This document shows positions 15,743 through 24,231 of a stretch of DNA of 64,000 nucleotides, in pieces (position 1 is the first letter of the stretch; every line of letters starts with the position of its first letter). The position numbers and the translations under genes were made by a program. This DNA comes from CAVQUE01 sp046290435 (GTDB taxonomy: Bacteria; Actinomycetota; Acidimicrobiia; Acidimicrobiales; UBA8592): positions 1 to 64,000 of the forward strand of contig JBKAGO010000033.1 in NCBI GenBank assembly GCA_046290435.1, written 5' to 3'. The notes beneath the pieces were generated by a model. The model ran no database searches. It saw nothing but the letters and a program-made list of their open reading frames with translations, and was not told where the DNA came from.

Positions 15743-17056
15743 TCAGTCGGCGGTGACGAGGAGGAGCGTTGCGGTCGGGCCGGCTGCCGGGGGCGCGACG
15801 ATGGTCGTGACGTCGCCGTCGGGAGTGGTGAAGCGGATGGTGTCGCGCCCGAGCTCGACGGTCACCCCCGATGCGTCGGCGGCGAACCTCCCGGGATTCG
15901 TCTGCACGTCGCTCATCGAACCATCGTCCTCGACCTCGGTGAGGACCCCATCGACCACGGCGAACCTCTGTGGCTCGCCGCCGGCTTGCGGGTAGCCGAC
16001 GAACCGATCCTGCCCGGCCGGCTCGAGCCACACCTGACGCTCGGACAACACGGTGGTGGCGCCGGTCGCCAGATCGAGCTGCCGTGTTGCGCAGCGCAGC
16101 TGCTCGTCGCAGGACCACAGTACGACGCTGTCGTCGAAGGTCGTCACGATGTCGCCGGTCGCAACGACCCGTGGGGTCCCGGTGGCGCCGTCGAGGGCCA
16201 CGATGCGCTCCGCGAGCTGCAGGATGACCTGCCCGTCGCCGGTGACGCCGACAGGCCATGCCCCGGTCGGCAGCGGCGCCGTCCAGGCCACGGTGCCGTC
16301 GAAGCGATGGGCCGCGAGATCGCCGACAGCGTCGCCGCCGTTCACGTCGGCGTCGGAGGCCCAGAAGTTCTGCGTGAGCGTCACGAGTAGCTCGTCACCG
16401 ACGAGAGCGAAGCCGAAGGCTTCAGCGGCGAGCTCGGTCACCGGGCCGCCATCGACGGGCGCAAACCCCCAGGATCCGTCGTCGGTCTGGAGGACGACGC
16501 CACCACGAACCGCTTGCGCCCCGTAGGGCTGGTAGGCGGCTCGCCCCGGCGGCACGGCCCAGATCCCGCTGCGGAGGTCGAGGAACTCGACCGTGCGCTC
16601 ACCGATCACCGCGACATGGGTGGCCTCCATCGGCGGGAGATCGCCGGGGTCGACGGGTGCAGGCGTCGCAACGGCCGTCGGGCTCGGCCGCAGCGTGGCA
16701 GCGGGTCTCTCGGTGGGGGTTGCGCTCGGGACGGGACGGGGGGCGTCGTTGCGCAGCGTCCCGTCCGGGGTCGGCCGGGCGAGGGGAGCGGCGTCGTCGT
16801 CGCCACGGTCGGCGGCGACCAGCGCGACAGCACCGATGGCGAGCAGTGCGACCACGGCCCCGACGAGCAGCCGGGATGGCCGCCGTGAGGTGACGACGTG
16901 CGCGTCGGAGCCGGAAGGGCTGGGGTCGGTGGCATTGCCGGTGCCGGGCTCGGTATCGAGCGACACGACGGTGGCATCGAGCGGCGCGCCGCAATGTCCG
17001 CAGTACCGCGCGTCGGCGGTGGCCTCACCGCAGATGCCACATGACCGACCCGTCAT
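15743..17056 (-). CDS. Zinc-ribbon membrane protein with a predicted beta-propeller ectodomain
   Basis: A 437-residue protein. An N-terminal zinc ribbon (CGICG...CGHCG, residues 7-24) is followed by a polar linker, one transmembrane helix (LLVGAVVALLAIGAVALVAA), a Thr/Pro-rich stalk, and a C-terminal region of repeated strand pairs such as THVAVIGERTVEFLDLRSG and GDGQVILQLAERIVALDGATG, as in PQQ-like propellers. This gives a cytoplasmic ribbon and an extracellular sensor or scaffold. The function is unknown. The start at 17056 places the ribbon at the N-terminus; in-frame codons further upstream lie in repeat copy B. The gene is framed by repeat copies A and B. Confidence 0.7.
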   Translation of the reverse strand: MTGRSCGICGEATADARYCGHCGAPLDATVVSLDTEPGTGNATDPSPSGSDAHVVTSRRPSRLLVGAVVALLAIGAVALVAADRGDDDAAPLARPTPDGTLRNDAPRPVPSATPTERPAATLRPSPTAVATPAPVDPGDLPPMEATHVAVIGERTVEFLDLRSGIWAVPPGRAAYQPYGAQAVRGGVVLQTDDGSWGFAPVDGGPVTELAAEAFGFALVGDELLVTLTQNFWASDADVNGGDAVGDLAAHRFDGTVAWTAPLPTGAWPVGVTGDGQVILQLAERIVALDGATGTPRVVATGDIVTTFDDSVVLWSCDEQLRCATRQLDLATGATTVLSERQVWLEPAGQDRFVGYPQAGGEPQRFAVVDGVLTEVEDDGSMSDVQTNPGRFAADASGVTVELGRDTIRFTTPDGDVTTIVAPPAAGPTATLLLVTAD

Positions 17057-17104
17057 CGCCGAATGGTACGCCTCGGTCCGCGGCCGGAACGGTCGGGAAG
17101 GGCA

Positions 17105-17192
17105 GGGGTCAAGTCGTACTTTCAACCAACTCGAGGCCGCGATGCCTGGGACCCCGACGACCCGGAGTTGGTTGAAAGTACGACTTGACCCC
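17105..17192. repeat. Palindromic repeat copy B (complete, 28-bp perfect inverted repeat)
   Basis: GGGGTCAAGTCGTACTTTCA... (17105-17132) and its exact reverse complement (17165-17192) flank a 32-base spacer, 88 bp in all. It carries no gene. AGTGGTTCAG follows, as in copy A. The design is MITE-like or that of a large REP-type hairpin. Confidence 0.95.
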
Positions 17193-17230
17193 AGTGGTTC
17201 AGGGCCCCCGTGGCAGTCGGGCTGTCGCCG

Positions 17231-17680
17231 TCAGCCGCGGCCGACGAGGTCGAGCTGGCCGAGGATGGTCATCTCGGTGGCGACCCGGGCTTCGAGCAGC
17301 GCACGCAGTTCGGCGGTGCGCTCTTTGTCGCCGGCGGCCAGGGCGGCCTCGATCGCGCAGCTGAGCGCTGCCGACGCGAGGCTGTAGCGGTCCAGCACGT
17401 CGGCCAGGTGCAGGCTCTCCGCAGGCGCGGCACGGAACGCCGCCAGCGACTCGGCGGTGGCCGGGTCGGTGTCGCCGTCGACGGCGGCCTCGATGGCGGC
17501 CATCTCCTCGTGCATCCAGGCGATCTCGTGGGCAGCCCGGCGGGCGAGGCGCCGCAGCAGTTGGTCGACCTGGCCGAGCAGGACGCTGGCGCGGTCGTCG
17601 GTGCAGGCCGGGGCGACGACGTCGCGCAGGTCGTTGGCGATGGCCTCGAGGACCTGGTCGGTGCTGGGTCGTGCGAGCAT
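17231..17680 (-). CDS. Hypothetical helical protein coupled to the APH-like kinase
   Basis: 149 residues, almost wholly helical (STDQVLEAIANDLRDVVAP, LLGQVDQLLRRLARRAAHEIAWMHEEM, then further amphipathic helices), no membrane segment and no motif I recognise. Its ATG overlaps the stop of the upstream kinase gene (TGATG), so the two are translationally coupled. In other actinobacteria small helical partners accompany this kinase group, but I cannot assign a role. Confidence 0.7.
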   Translation of the reverse strand: MLARPSTDQVLEAIANDLRDVVAPACTDDRASVLLGQVDQLLRRLARRAAHEIAWMHEEMAAIEAAVDGDTDPATAESLAAFRAAPAESLHLADVLDRYSLASAALSCAIEAALAAGDKERTAELRALLEARVATEMTILGQLDLVGRG

Positions 17681-18702
17681 CAGTTGCCTCCGTCGAATGC
17701 GGCTTCGAGCGCGGCGGTGGCGCCCATCCAGGCGCCCTGGCCGAACAGGATGTTGTCCATGTTGAACGCGATGTTGGTCGACGACGTCTCGCCCCGGGCC
17801 ATCGCTGCGCCGGCGTTGCGGAGCTGGTCGACCACGCCGATGACGCCCAGCACCAGGAAGTACGTCATCACCGCGGGGTTGAGCTGGTCCTCGGTGTAGC
17901 CGGTGATCTCGCGGTAGCGGGCGCAGAACCCGTCGATGTCGGCGTCGATGAGGTCGGGCGGTGCGGCCTGCGCGTAGGCCTTGAAGTAGCCGAGATCCTC
18001 GCGGGGGTCGCCGATGCAGGCGAGCTCCCAGTCGATGATGATCAGGTCGCCGTTGTCGTCGACCAACATGTTGGCCGTCGAGAAATCGTGGTGCACCAGG
18101 CCCAGCGGCACCGGCGGCGGCCGGTGCGCATCGAGCCACGCCGCCACGTACCGGAAGATGGGCAGATCCTCGACGTGGGCATCGGCCGACGCCTTCCACC
18201 GGGCGATCTGTTCGCCCATCGCGTCGCCGCTGGCGGGGCGGGGCAGGACGTCGGGCAGGACGTCGACGGGGATCGAGTGGATCGTCCCTGCCAGCTCGGC
18301 CAGGCGGATGGGCAGGTCGCCGACGCCGTGGCTCTCGATCCACGGCAGGGTGGACATGGCGGGCGAGAAGTCGAGCATCAGCGCCGGGGTGTCGCAGTGG
18401 TCGCCGGTGGCGTCGAGGAAGTGCGCCTTCGGGGTGGGGAGGTGATCTGCGATCGCGGTGATCAGCGCGAATTCCTGACCGCGGTCGGTCTCGATGATCG
18501 CCTGCCCCGGCTTCGGGTCGCCGCGCAGCACGTAGGACCCCGAGTGGGTTGCCCCGTCGAGGGTGAAGTGGGCGTCGACGCGGGCCATGAGACGCGAGTA
18601 GCCGCCGGTCATGGGCGTGTAGCGGTCGATGCGGACGTCGGTTGCGCCCTGGGCCTCGAGGAACGCAGTGAGGCGCTCGGGCATGGTTGCCGGTTCGTGC
18701 AT
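17680..18702 (-). CDS. Aminoglycoside phosphotransferase-fold kinase
   Basis: A 340-residue APH/choline-kinase-fold phosphotransferase. The Brenner-type catalytic loop LVHHDFSTANMLVDD (HxDxxxxN) and the metal-binding IIDWELACIGDPREDLGYF are intact; the N-lobe begins MTGGYSRLMARV and carries YVLRGDP in place of the usual nucleotide lysine strand. This subgroup resembles the ACAD10/11 kinase domain, which acts on hydroxyacyl-CoA substrates, more than antibiotic-resistance enzymes; the substrate is an inference. The start at 18702 was chosen over 18741, which adds a proline/arginine-rich stretch. Confidence 0.85.
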   Translation of the reverse strand: MHEPATMPERLTAFLEAQGATDVRIDRYTPMTGGYSRLMARVDAHFTLDGATHSGSYVLRGDPKPGQAIIETDRGQEFALITAIADHLPTPKAHFLDATGDHCDTPALMLDFSPAMSTLPWIESHGVGDLPIRLAELAGTIHSIPVDVLPDVLPRPASGDAMGEQIARWKASADAHVEDLPIFRYVAAWLDAHRPPPVPLGLVHHDFSTANMLVDDNGDLIIIDWELACIGDPREDLGYFKAYAQAAPPDLIDADIDGFCARYREITGYTEDQLNPAVMTYFLVLGVIGVVDQLRNAGAAMARGETSSTNIAFNMDNILFGQGAWMGATAALEAAFDGGN

Positions 18703-18833
18703 GGCCGGAGACGGTACCGCGCCCCGTGACCTCGGACACATCGTCGGCGCCCGCGTCGGCCGGCGTCCCCGTCCTCCCCGTACGGTGCGGGACGCAGGGC
18801 GGCAGCTCTTCTGGAGGAGTACCGTCGGGCGCC

Positions 18834-19679
18834 ATGACGTCGGTGCTGTTGCTCACCAAGGGCCACCCCTTCGACAAGGCGGCGTTCTTCGCCGTCTTCG
18901 ACGCCCTCGTCGCCGACCCCGCCAGCTCGGTCACGAGCTACACCCACGTCGAACAGCCGGCGGCCCAGGTGTTCTTCGATCCCGAACGGGCCGCGCCCTA
19001 CGACGTCTTCGTCATGTACGACATGCCCGGCATCACCTTCACCGGCGGTGATCCTCCCGCGGTGTTCGCCGATCCGCCGACGTCGTTCGTCGACGGGGCT
19101 CGGGCGTTGCTCGACGCCGGCAAGGGCATGGTGTTCCTCCACCACGCACTGGCGGGCTGGCCGGCGTGGGAGGACTGGGCCCGCATCGTCGGGGGACGGT
19201 TCCACTACCAGCCGGCCAGGCTCGACGGCGTCGACTACCCCGACTCCGGCTACCACCACGGCGTCACCCACACCGTCGAGGTCGTCGCCCCCGAGCACCC
19301 GATCGCCGCCGGGTTGCCGGCGTCGTTCGCCATCACCGACGAGGTCTACCTGGCCCCGGTGTTCGAAGCCGACGTCGATCCGGTCCTTGCCTCGACCCAC
19401 ACGTTCAGCGACGGCAACTTCTGGTCCGCCGATCTCGCCATCCGCGGCCAGCGCTATGCCCGCGAGGGCTGGTCGCACCCACCGGGCAGCAACCTGGTCG
19501 GTTGGGTCAAGCACGCCGGCCGGTCGCCGGTGGCCTACATCCAGTTCGGCGACGGCGCGGAAACCTACGCAGACCCGAACTACCGCCGGGTGCTGGCCAA
19601 CGCCGTCGACTGGGCGGCCAGCAGCGACGCCCACACCTGGGCGGCCGAACGCTGCGAGGCCACCGGCCGCTGGGCATGA
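18834..19679 (+). CDS. ThuA-like domain protein
   Basis: A 281-residue protein with a ThuA-like (glutamine-amidotransferase-like) fold: SVLLLTKGHPFDKAAFF, YDVFVMYDMPGI, GKGMVFLHHALAGWPAWEDWARIVGGRFHYQPA, HTVEVVAPEHPIAAGLPASFAITDEVYLAPV and the C-terminal YIQFGDGAETYADPNYRRVLANAVDWA. The family is tied to sugar or glycoside metabolism; the reaction is undefined. GGAGGAG precedes the ATG. A second, divergent ThuA-like gene lies at 51420. Confidence 0.85.
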   Translation: MTSVLLLTKGHPFDKAAFFAVFDALVADPASSVTSYTHVEQPAAQVFFDPERAAPYDVFVMYDMPGITFTGGDPPAVFADPPTSFVDGARALLDAGKGMVFLHHALAGWPAWEDWARIVGGRFHYQPARLDGVDYPDSGYHHGVTHTVEVVAPEHPIAAGLPASFAITDEVYLAPVFEADVDPVLASTHTFSDGNFWSADLAIRGQRYAREGWSHPPGSNLVGWVKHAGRSPVAYIQFGDGAETYADPNYRRVLANAVDWAASSDAHTWAAERCEATGRWA

Positions 19680-19736
19680 GGAACTGCCCGGGGGGCAGGC
19701 GCCGCCACCGGACGTGGCGGATCACGCCGGCACGAG

Positions 19737-20333
19737 TCAGGCTCGGGGGGTCCACTCCAGCGAGAAGTCGCCGGTCGACAGGTCGGTGATGGTGTAGGTG
19801 GCGTCGTAGAGCTCACCCGACGAGGGGTCCGTGAGTGTGCAGCCGATCGCGCCGTCGGCCGGGATGACGATCGATGCGTCGCCGCAATCCATCGCCGACG
19901 CATCGAGCGCCGCCCCCTCGGTCTCGTTGACGAGGTCGATGCCTGCGGCCTCGAAGGTCCCGAGGGCATCGGCGACGATGACGTTGGTGGTCTGCACGTC
20001 GATGTGGTCCTCGCGGTCGACCAGTCCGGCCAACTCGATGACCACGCCGTCGGGGGTGGTGGCGGTGCAGGCGAACTCCGTTCCGACCTCGGGGTCGGCG
20101 ACCTCGGGACAGTCTGCGTCGAGCTCGCCCAGGCCGATGCCGTCCGCGAGCTCGCCCTCGATCAACTCGACAGCGGCGTCCTCGACTGATTTGCCGCCGA
20201 TGCTGAAGCTGATGTCGCCCGAGCAACCCGCAGCGAGGGCCACCGACGCCAGAACGGCGGCGACCGCCCGAGTGGATCGCCGGCGGGAATCGCCGGTCGA
20301 GTCGGCGCGGGTGCTTCGTGCGGTACTGGGCAT
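19737..20333 (-). CDS. Lipoprotein with DUF4333-like repeats
   Basis: A 198-residue exported lipoprotein: basic N-terminus, hydrophobic core and lipobox LAAGC. The mature part reads KSVEDAAVELIEGELADGIGLGELDADCPEVADPEVGTEFACTATTPDG..., the DUF4333 pattern of actinobacterial surface proteins, with paired cysteines. A second cysteine-bearing half follows (AMDCGDASIVIPADGAIGCTLTD). The role is unknown. Confidence 0.75.
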   Translation of the reverse strand: MPSTARSTRADSTGDSRRRSTRAVAAVLASVALAAGCSGDISFSIGGKSVEDAAVELIEGELADGIGLGELDADCPEVADPEVGTEFACTATTPDGVVIELAGLVDREDHIDVQTTNVIVADALGTFEAAGIDLVNETEGAALDASAMDCGDASIVIPADGAIGCTLTDPSSGELYDATYTITDLSTGDFSLEWTPRA

Positions 20334-20593
20334 GGTGTCCTCGGCGGTGGTGTAGTGGCGCGGCGACGGGCGTTCCCGGTGCGTGCGAGACGGGCACGAT
20401 ACGCCAGGGTTACGTCGCAGACGCTGCACCGGTCGCAGTCGCCGCGGCAGTGACGGCAATCCCGCCGGCCCCGGATCGGCTCGACCGGCGGCGTAACCGA
20501 GTTGGCGGCGCGTCGTCCTGGTAGATCGCGGCTCCACACCGGGGGACGCCCGCCCATGACCGAGGCGACACCACGGGGAGCATCAGCGAGGCG

Positions 20594-20950
20594 ATGGGAC
20601 GCAAATTCAGCGGCACCTACATGACGAACAGGCATGCGGCGGAGGTCTGGGAGGTGCTACCCGACGTGCTCGCCGACTGCGGGTTCGCGATCGAGGAGAG
20701 CTCGGACGCCGACCTGACCCTGCGGGCCAAGAAGTCCATGAAGAACGCCACGATCAAGTCGGCCGGTCGCCGGTCGGCGCGCGCGACCTGGGGCGAGAAG
20801 CTCGAGGCATCGGTCACCGCCGACGGTGACCATACCCGGGTCGAACTGGAGAGCAGGCTGGTGTTCGGCCTCGTCGACTGGGGCGAGAACCGCAAGAACG
20901 TCGAAGCCATCCGCAGCGGTCTCGACGCCGTCCTCCGCCCCCGTTCCTGA
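20594..20950 (+). CDS. Small hypothetical alpha/beta protein
   Basis: 118 residues, no signal peptide or membrane segment. Alternating strand/helix segments (EVWEVLPDVLADCGFAIEES, DADLTLRAKKSM, EKLEASVTADGDHTRVELESRLVFGLVDWG) suggest a small alpha+beta fold like proteins with a lipocalin- or SRPBCC-like sheet. I recognise no family. The ATG is 13 bases after an alternative upstream in-frame start region. Confidence 0.6.
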   Translation: MGRKFSGTYMTNRHAAEVWEVLPDVLADCGFAIEESSDADLTLRAKKSMKNATIKSAGRRSARATWGEKLEASVTADGDHTRVELESRLVFGLVDWGENRKNVEAIRSGLDAVLRPRS

Positions 20951-20985
20951 GGTTCGTGCCCCCTGCCCCGGAGGTTGTTCGGACT

Positions 20986-21699
20986 TCAGGAGCCGAGGTG
21001 CTCCGCCAGGAACGCCACGGTGTGCTCCCACGCGGCTGCGGCAGCGGCGGGGTTCGAGAACATCGGGTTGAACGAGTTGTCGAACGCATGACCGGCGCCG
21101 GGCTGCACGACGACGGCGGCGGTTGCGACGTCGGCGAAGCGCGCTGCGACGGCCTCTGCGTCGCTGTTGGGCAGGTAGGGATCGTCGTCGCCGAAGTGGA
21201 ACAGGATGGGGCACGACACGGCGTCGGCCTTGTCGTCGAGGGCGCCGGCGACGCCGCTGCCGTAGTACGACACCGCGCATGCCGGGTCGAGGTCGGCGGC
21301 CGCCAGGAACGACACCGTTCCCCCGAAGCAGAAGCCCATGATGCCCACTGTGCCGGTGCACTCCGGCATCGCTGCAGCGTGTGCGAACAGGGCCTCGAGG
21401 TCGCCGGTCATGGCGGCGAAGTCGTGCCCGCCCATCTTCGCGAAGGCCCGGTTCATGCCGTCTTCGCCCTCGTCGGGTTCGACGGTGAAGCCGGGCTCCT
21501 GGCGCCAGAACATGTCGGGGGCGATCGCCACGTAGCCGAGGCCGGCGACGCGGTCGCAGACGTCGCGGATGTAGGTGTTGACGCCGAAGATCTCCTGGAC
21601 GACCACCAGCGCCGGGCCGGAACCGGCGTCGGGCAGTGCGACGTGGGCGGCGAAGCTGCCGTCGGCGGTGGAGATGGTCTCTGTACGCGTGGTCGTCAT
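20986..21699 (-). CDS. Dienelactone hydrolase family protein
   Basis: A 237-residue alpha/beta hydrolase of the dienelactone hydrolase family. The cysteine nucleophile elbow GFCFGGT, the conserved glutamate in VVVQEIFGVN, the acid in FGDDDPYLP and the histidine in GAGHAFDN form the expected site. It could act on dienelactones in aromatic breakdown or on unrelated esters. It starts at 21699; the hairpin at 21717 lies directly upstream. Confidence 0.9.
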   Translation of the reverse strand: MTTTRTETISTADGSFAAHVALPDAGSGPALVVVQEIFGVNTYIRDVCDRVAGLGYVAIAPDMFWRQEPGFTVEPDEGEDGMNRAFAKMGGHDFAAMTGDLEALFAHAAAMPECTGTVGIMGFCFGGTVSFLAAADLDPACAVSYYGSGVAGALDDKADAVSCPILFHFGDDDPYLPNSDAEAVAARFADVATAAVVVQPGAGHAFDNSFNPMFSNPAAAAAAWEHTVAFLAEHLGS

Positions 21700-21716
21700 G
21701 AGCGGCGACAGTAGTC

Positions 21717-21772
21717 CAGCGAAATCTGGAGATCTGGTGCTGCTACGGGACCCAGATCTCCAGATTTCGCTG
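21717..21772. repeat. 21-bp perfect hairpin repeat, left of the toxin-antitoxin-like pair
   Basis: CAGCGAAATCTGGAGATCTGG (21717-21737) and its exact reverse complement (21752-21772) enclose 14 bases. A near-identical element lies at 22698-22750, on the other side of the XRE/nucleotidyltransferase genes. Confidence 0.93.
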
Positions 21773-21834
21773 ATCGGGGATCGTCCGTCGGCGCCCCTAG
21801 CGGAGGACATAGCGGATGCGCTAAGGTCGCTCTC

Positions 21835-22137
21835 GTGATGGTCATCGAGGCGCTCGACGGCGAGGTGCTGCGCCGGCTGCGGCTGCGCACCGGACGCACG
21901 CAGGCCGAGGTCGCCGCGGCCGTCGGTATCCCGGCGCCAGTGCTCAGCGCCTACGAGCGTGGCCGTCGTCAACCCGGCATCGCCACCGCATCGCGCATCG
22001 TCGCCGAACTCGGCTACCGGATCGTGCTCGAGGAGCAACTCGACCCGCACGTCCAGGCGAGGCGCCTGGTCGATGTGCTCGGCCTCGCCGAGGCGTTGCC
22101 GTATCGACCGCGGCCGTTGGCACGGCCGCGGCGATGA
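21835..22137 (+). CDS. XRE-family helix-turn-helix protein (antitoxin-like)
   Basis: A 100-residue DNA-binding protein with a Cro/C1-type helix-turn-helix: LRRLRLRTGRTQAEVAAAVGIPAPVLSAYERGRRQP. The C-terminus has an Arg/Pro-rich tail. It starts with GTG 21835 or ATG 21838 and overlaps the next gene by 4 bases (ATGA). This fits the regulator/antitoxin of a two-gene module with the nucleotidyltransferase. Confidence 0.85.
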   Translation: MMVIEALDGEVLRRLRLRTGRTQAEVAAAVGIPAPVLSAYERGRRQPGIATASRIVAELGYRIVLEEQLDPHVQARRLVDVLGLAEALPYRPRPLARPRR

Positions 22138-22676
22138 CCGGCGACGCGCCGACGCTCGTCGATCGCATCGTGGCCATCGCTGCAGCGCTCGACAGCGCGG
22201 GGCTGCCGTGGGCGTTCGGCGGCGCCCTGGCGCTCGCCTACGCCACCGAGGAACCACGCGCCACCCGCGACATCGACGTCAACGTGTTCGTCCCGGCAAC
22301 GGACGCTGCCGCGATCTACGACGCGCTCCCCGAGGGCGTGCGCCACGACGACGCCGACATCGATACGGCCCGGCGCGACGACCAGGTCCGGTTGTGGTGG
22401 GACGACACGCCCGTCGACGTCTTCTTCGCGGCCGACACGTTTCATGACGAGGTGGCGATGCGTTGCCGACGGGTCCCCTTCGCCGGGGCGACGATCTCGA
22501 TCCTCGCCGCCGAGGACCTCGCCGTGTTCAAGGCGTTGTTCGACCGTCCGAAGGACTGGGTCGACATCACCACGATGGCGGAGTCACAGGCGCTCGATGT
22601 CGAGCGCGCCGCCGATCGTCTGGCTGACCTCCTGGGCGATGATGACCGCGTGCAACGGTTGCGGTCGATTCCCTGA
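22134..22676 (+). CDS. Nucleotidyltransferase (AbiEii/MNT-like, toxin-like)
   Basis: A 180-residue protein with the nucleotidyltransferase signature WAFGGALALAYAT...TRDIDV (G-G...D-x-D) and a later acidic strand VDVFFA, followed by a helical tail with LAVFKALFDRPKDWVDI. This is the build of the AbiEii/AbiGii-type and MNT-type toxins that modify tRNA or partner proteins. It is translationally coupled to the XRE gene. Which role applies here is inference. Confidence 0.82.
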   Translation: MTGDAPTLVDRIVAIAAALDSAGLPWAFGGALALAYATEEPRATRDIDVNVFVPATDAAAIYDALPEGVRHDDADIDTARRDDQVRLWWDDTPVDVFFAADTFHDEVAMRCRRVPFAGATISILAAEDLAVFKALFDRPKDWVDITTMAESQALDVERAADRLADLLGDDDRVQRLRSIP

Positions 22677-22697
22677 CGGGCATCGGGGCCGAAGCAG

Positions 22698-22750
22698 GCG
22701 AAATCTGGAGATCTGGTGCTCGCTACAGGACCCAGACCTCCAGATTTCGA
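22698..22750. repeat. Hairpin repeat, right of the toxin-antitoxin-like pair
   Basis: 53 bases that match the element at 21719-21770 except for one extra base in the loop and three substitutions (one breaking the stem, one at the outer end). Same orientation as the left copy. Confidence 0.92.
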
Positions 22751-22764
22751 CGGTGTGGGCCGCG

Positions 22765-23421
22765 CTACCAGGTGTCCCAGTGGGAGACGGTGCTCGCGGG
22801 GAGGCGCTCGGCGAGCTTGAAGTCGGTGCCCTTGGTGTAGGCGATCGGGAACAGGCCGGCCTGGGTGACGGTGTCGTAGGGGATCCCCAGCAACTCCGCG
22901 ACCTCCTTCTCGTTCGGCAGGTGCAGCGTGGTCCACGCCGAGCCGAGACCACGCTCGCGCAGCGCCAGCATGAAGCTCCACACCGCCGGCAGCAGCGAAC
23001 CCCAGGCGCTGGCCTGGCCGAAGGTGGGGGTGCCGGTGTCGAGGCGGCCCGTGGATGATTCGATGCAGGGGATCAACATCACCGGCACCTGGTGGAACAC
23101 CTCGCGCAGGTAGCCGGCCGAGTCCATGACCCGGGGCCGCTGGCTGGTGCGGGGGTCGTCGGCGCCGTACTCGGGCTGGCCGGGCCGGTTGGTGTACATG
23201 TCGAAGTTGGCGCCGTAGTAGTCGGCGATGACCTTCTTCTTCTCGGGGTCGGTGACGAACACCCACTGCCAGCCCTGGGTGTTCGAGCCCGTCGGGGCCT
23301 GCAGGGCGATGTCGAGGCATTCGTCGATGACCTCTCGTTCGACGGGGCGTTCGAGGTCGAGGCGCTTGCGGACCGAGCGGGTGGTGGTGAGGACCTCGTC
23401 GGCGCTGAGTCCGAGCTTCAT
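22765..23421 (-). CDS. Nitroreductase family protein
   Basis: A 218-residue FMN-dependent nitroreductase-fold oxidoreductase: TTTRSVRKRLDLERPVEREVIDECLDIALQAPTGSNTQGWQWVFVTD for the FMN-phosphate region, and a late LGIPYDTVTQAGLFPIAYTKG. It may reduce quinones, nitro groups or enones. It is coupled to the upstream nucleosidase gene by an ATGA overlap. Confidence 0.88.
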   Translation of the reverse strand: MKLGLSADEVLTTTRSVRKRLDLERPVEREVIDECLDIALQAPTGSNTQGWQWVFVTDPEKKKVIADYYGANFDMYTNRPGQPEYGADDPRTSQRPRVMDSAGYLREVFHQVPVMLIPCIESSTGRLDTGTPTFGQASAWGSLLPAVWSFMLALRERGLGSAWTTLHLPNEKEVAELLGIPYDTVTQAGLFPIAYTKGTDFKLAERLPASTVSHWDTW

Positions 23422-24194
23422 GGCGGTGTCTCCTGGTTCGTGGAATCGGATCGTGGTGTGGGCATCGACGATGATGGCGCAGCCAGGCCGGCGGCCGCCG
23501 GGTCGGCCCCGAGGTGATCGGCCAGGCGCCGGGCGGCGTCGGCCAGCGTCTCGGTGGCGACGCGCAGGTTGGCGAGGAACTGCTCGGCGGTGTCGGTGTG
23601 GTGGTCGACGAGGTCGGTGATGACCTTCAGCGCCGTGAACGGCGTGCCGGTGTGCTCGCAGGTCCAGGCCACCGCGGCGGCTTCCATGTCCTTTGCCACC
23701 GCCGCGCTGAGGTCCATCGACGCGAGGTCGTGGTCGGGCGCGTCGAGGGCGTTGCCGGTGGACACCGTGCCCCGGACGAAACCGAGCGCGTCGGCGGCGG
23801 CACCGAGGTCGTGGACGGGGTAGTCGCCGACGCCGTAGCGGTCGAAGCCGTCGATGGCGATGCGGCGGTCGTGGAAGACGCAGCGCTCGGCCAGGTACAC
23901 CGTGCCGATGGCACCGCCGCGGGCCTCGAAGCCGCCGGCGGTGCCTGCGGAGACGACCAGGGAGGGTGCGGCCGCTTCGATGGCGTGCAACGTGGTGACC
24001 ACCGCCGGCTGTGTGGCGATGGCGTCGACCCCGTGACGAGCGTCGACGCCGTTGGTGGCGACCGCGACGCCCTCGCCGCGCCAGATCCGCGCCGGGAACG
24101 CGGCGTGCAGCGCGGTGCCCGGTCCGTCGAGGCCGAGCGCGGCGCGCACCGGCGCGGCCTCGGCCTCCATGGCCACCACGAACAGGATGGTCAT
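23418..24194 (-). CDS. 5'-methylthioadenosine/S-adenosylhomocysteine nucleosidase-like protein
   Basis: A 258-residue purine-nucleosidase-fold protein. AMEAEAAPV holds the catalytic base glutamate of the MTAN/futalosine hydrolase group, SAGTAGGF the purine-binding turn, and DMEAAAVAW the ribose-binding Glu and catalytic Asp region. It could be an MTA/SAH nucleosidase or futalosine hydrolase; isochorismate synthase elsewhere in the window points to the classical menaquinone route, which weakens the futalosine option. The C-terminal 25 residues are low-complexity. Confidence 0.8.
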   Translation of the reverse strand: MTILFVVAMEAEAAPVRAALGLDGPGTALHAAFPARIWRGEGVAVATNGVDARHGVDAIATQPAVVTTLHAIEAAAPSLVVSAGTAGGFEARGGAIGTVYLAERCVFHDRRIAIDGFDRYGVGDYPVHDLGAAADALGFVRGTVSTGNALDAPDHDLASMDLSAAVAKDMEAAAVAWTCEHTGTPFTALKVITDLVDHHTDTAEQFLANLRVATETLADAARRLADHLGADPAAAGLAAPSSSMPTPRSDSTNQETPP

Positions 24195-24231
24195 CGGCGG
24201 CGTGATCGGCAGGGGCGAATCGGGCGGGTGG

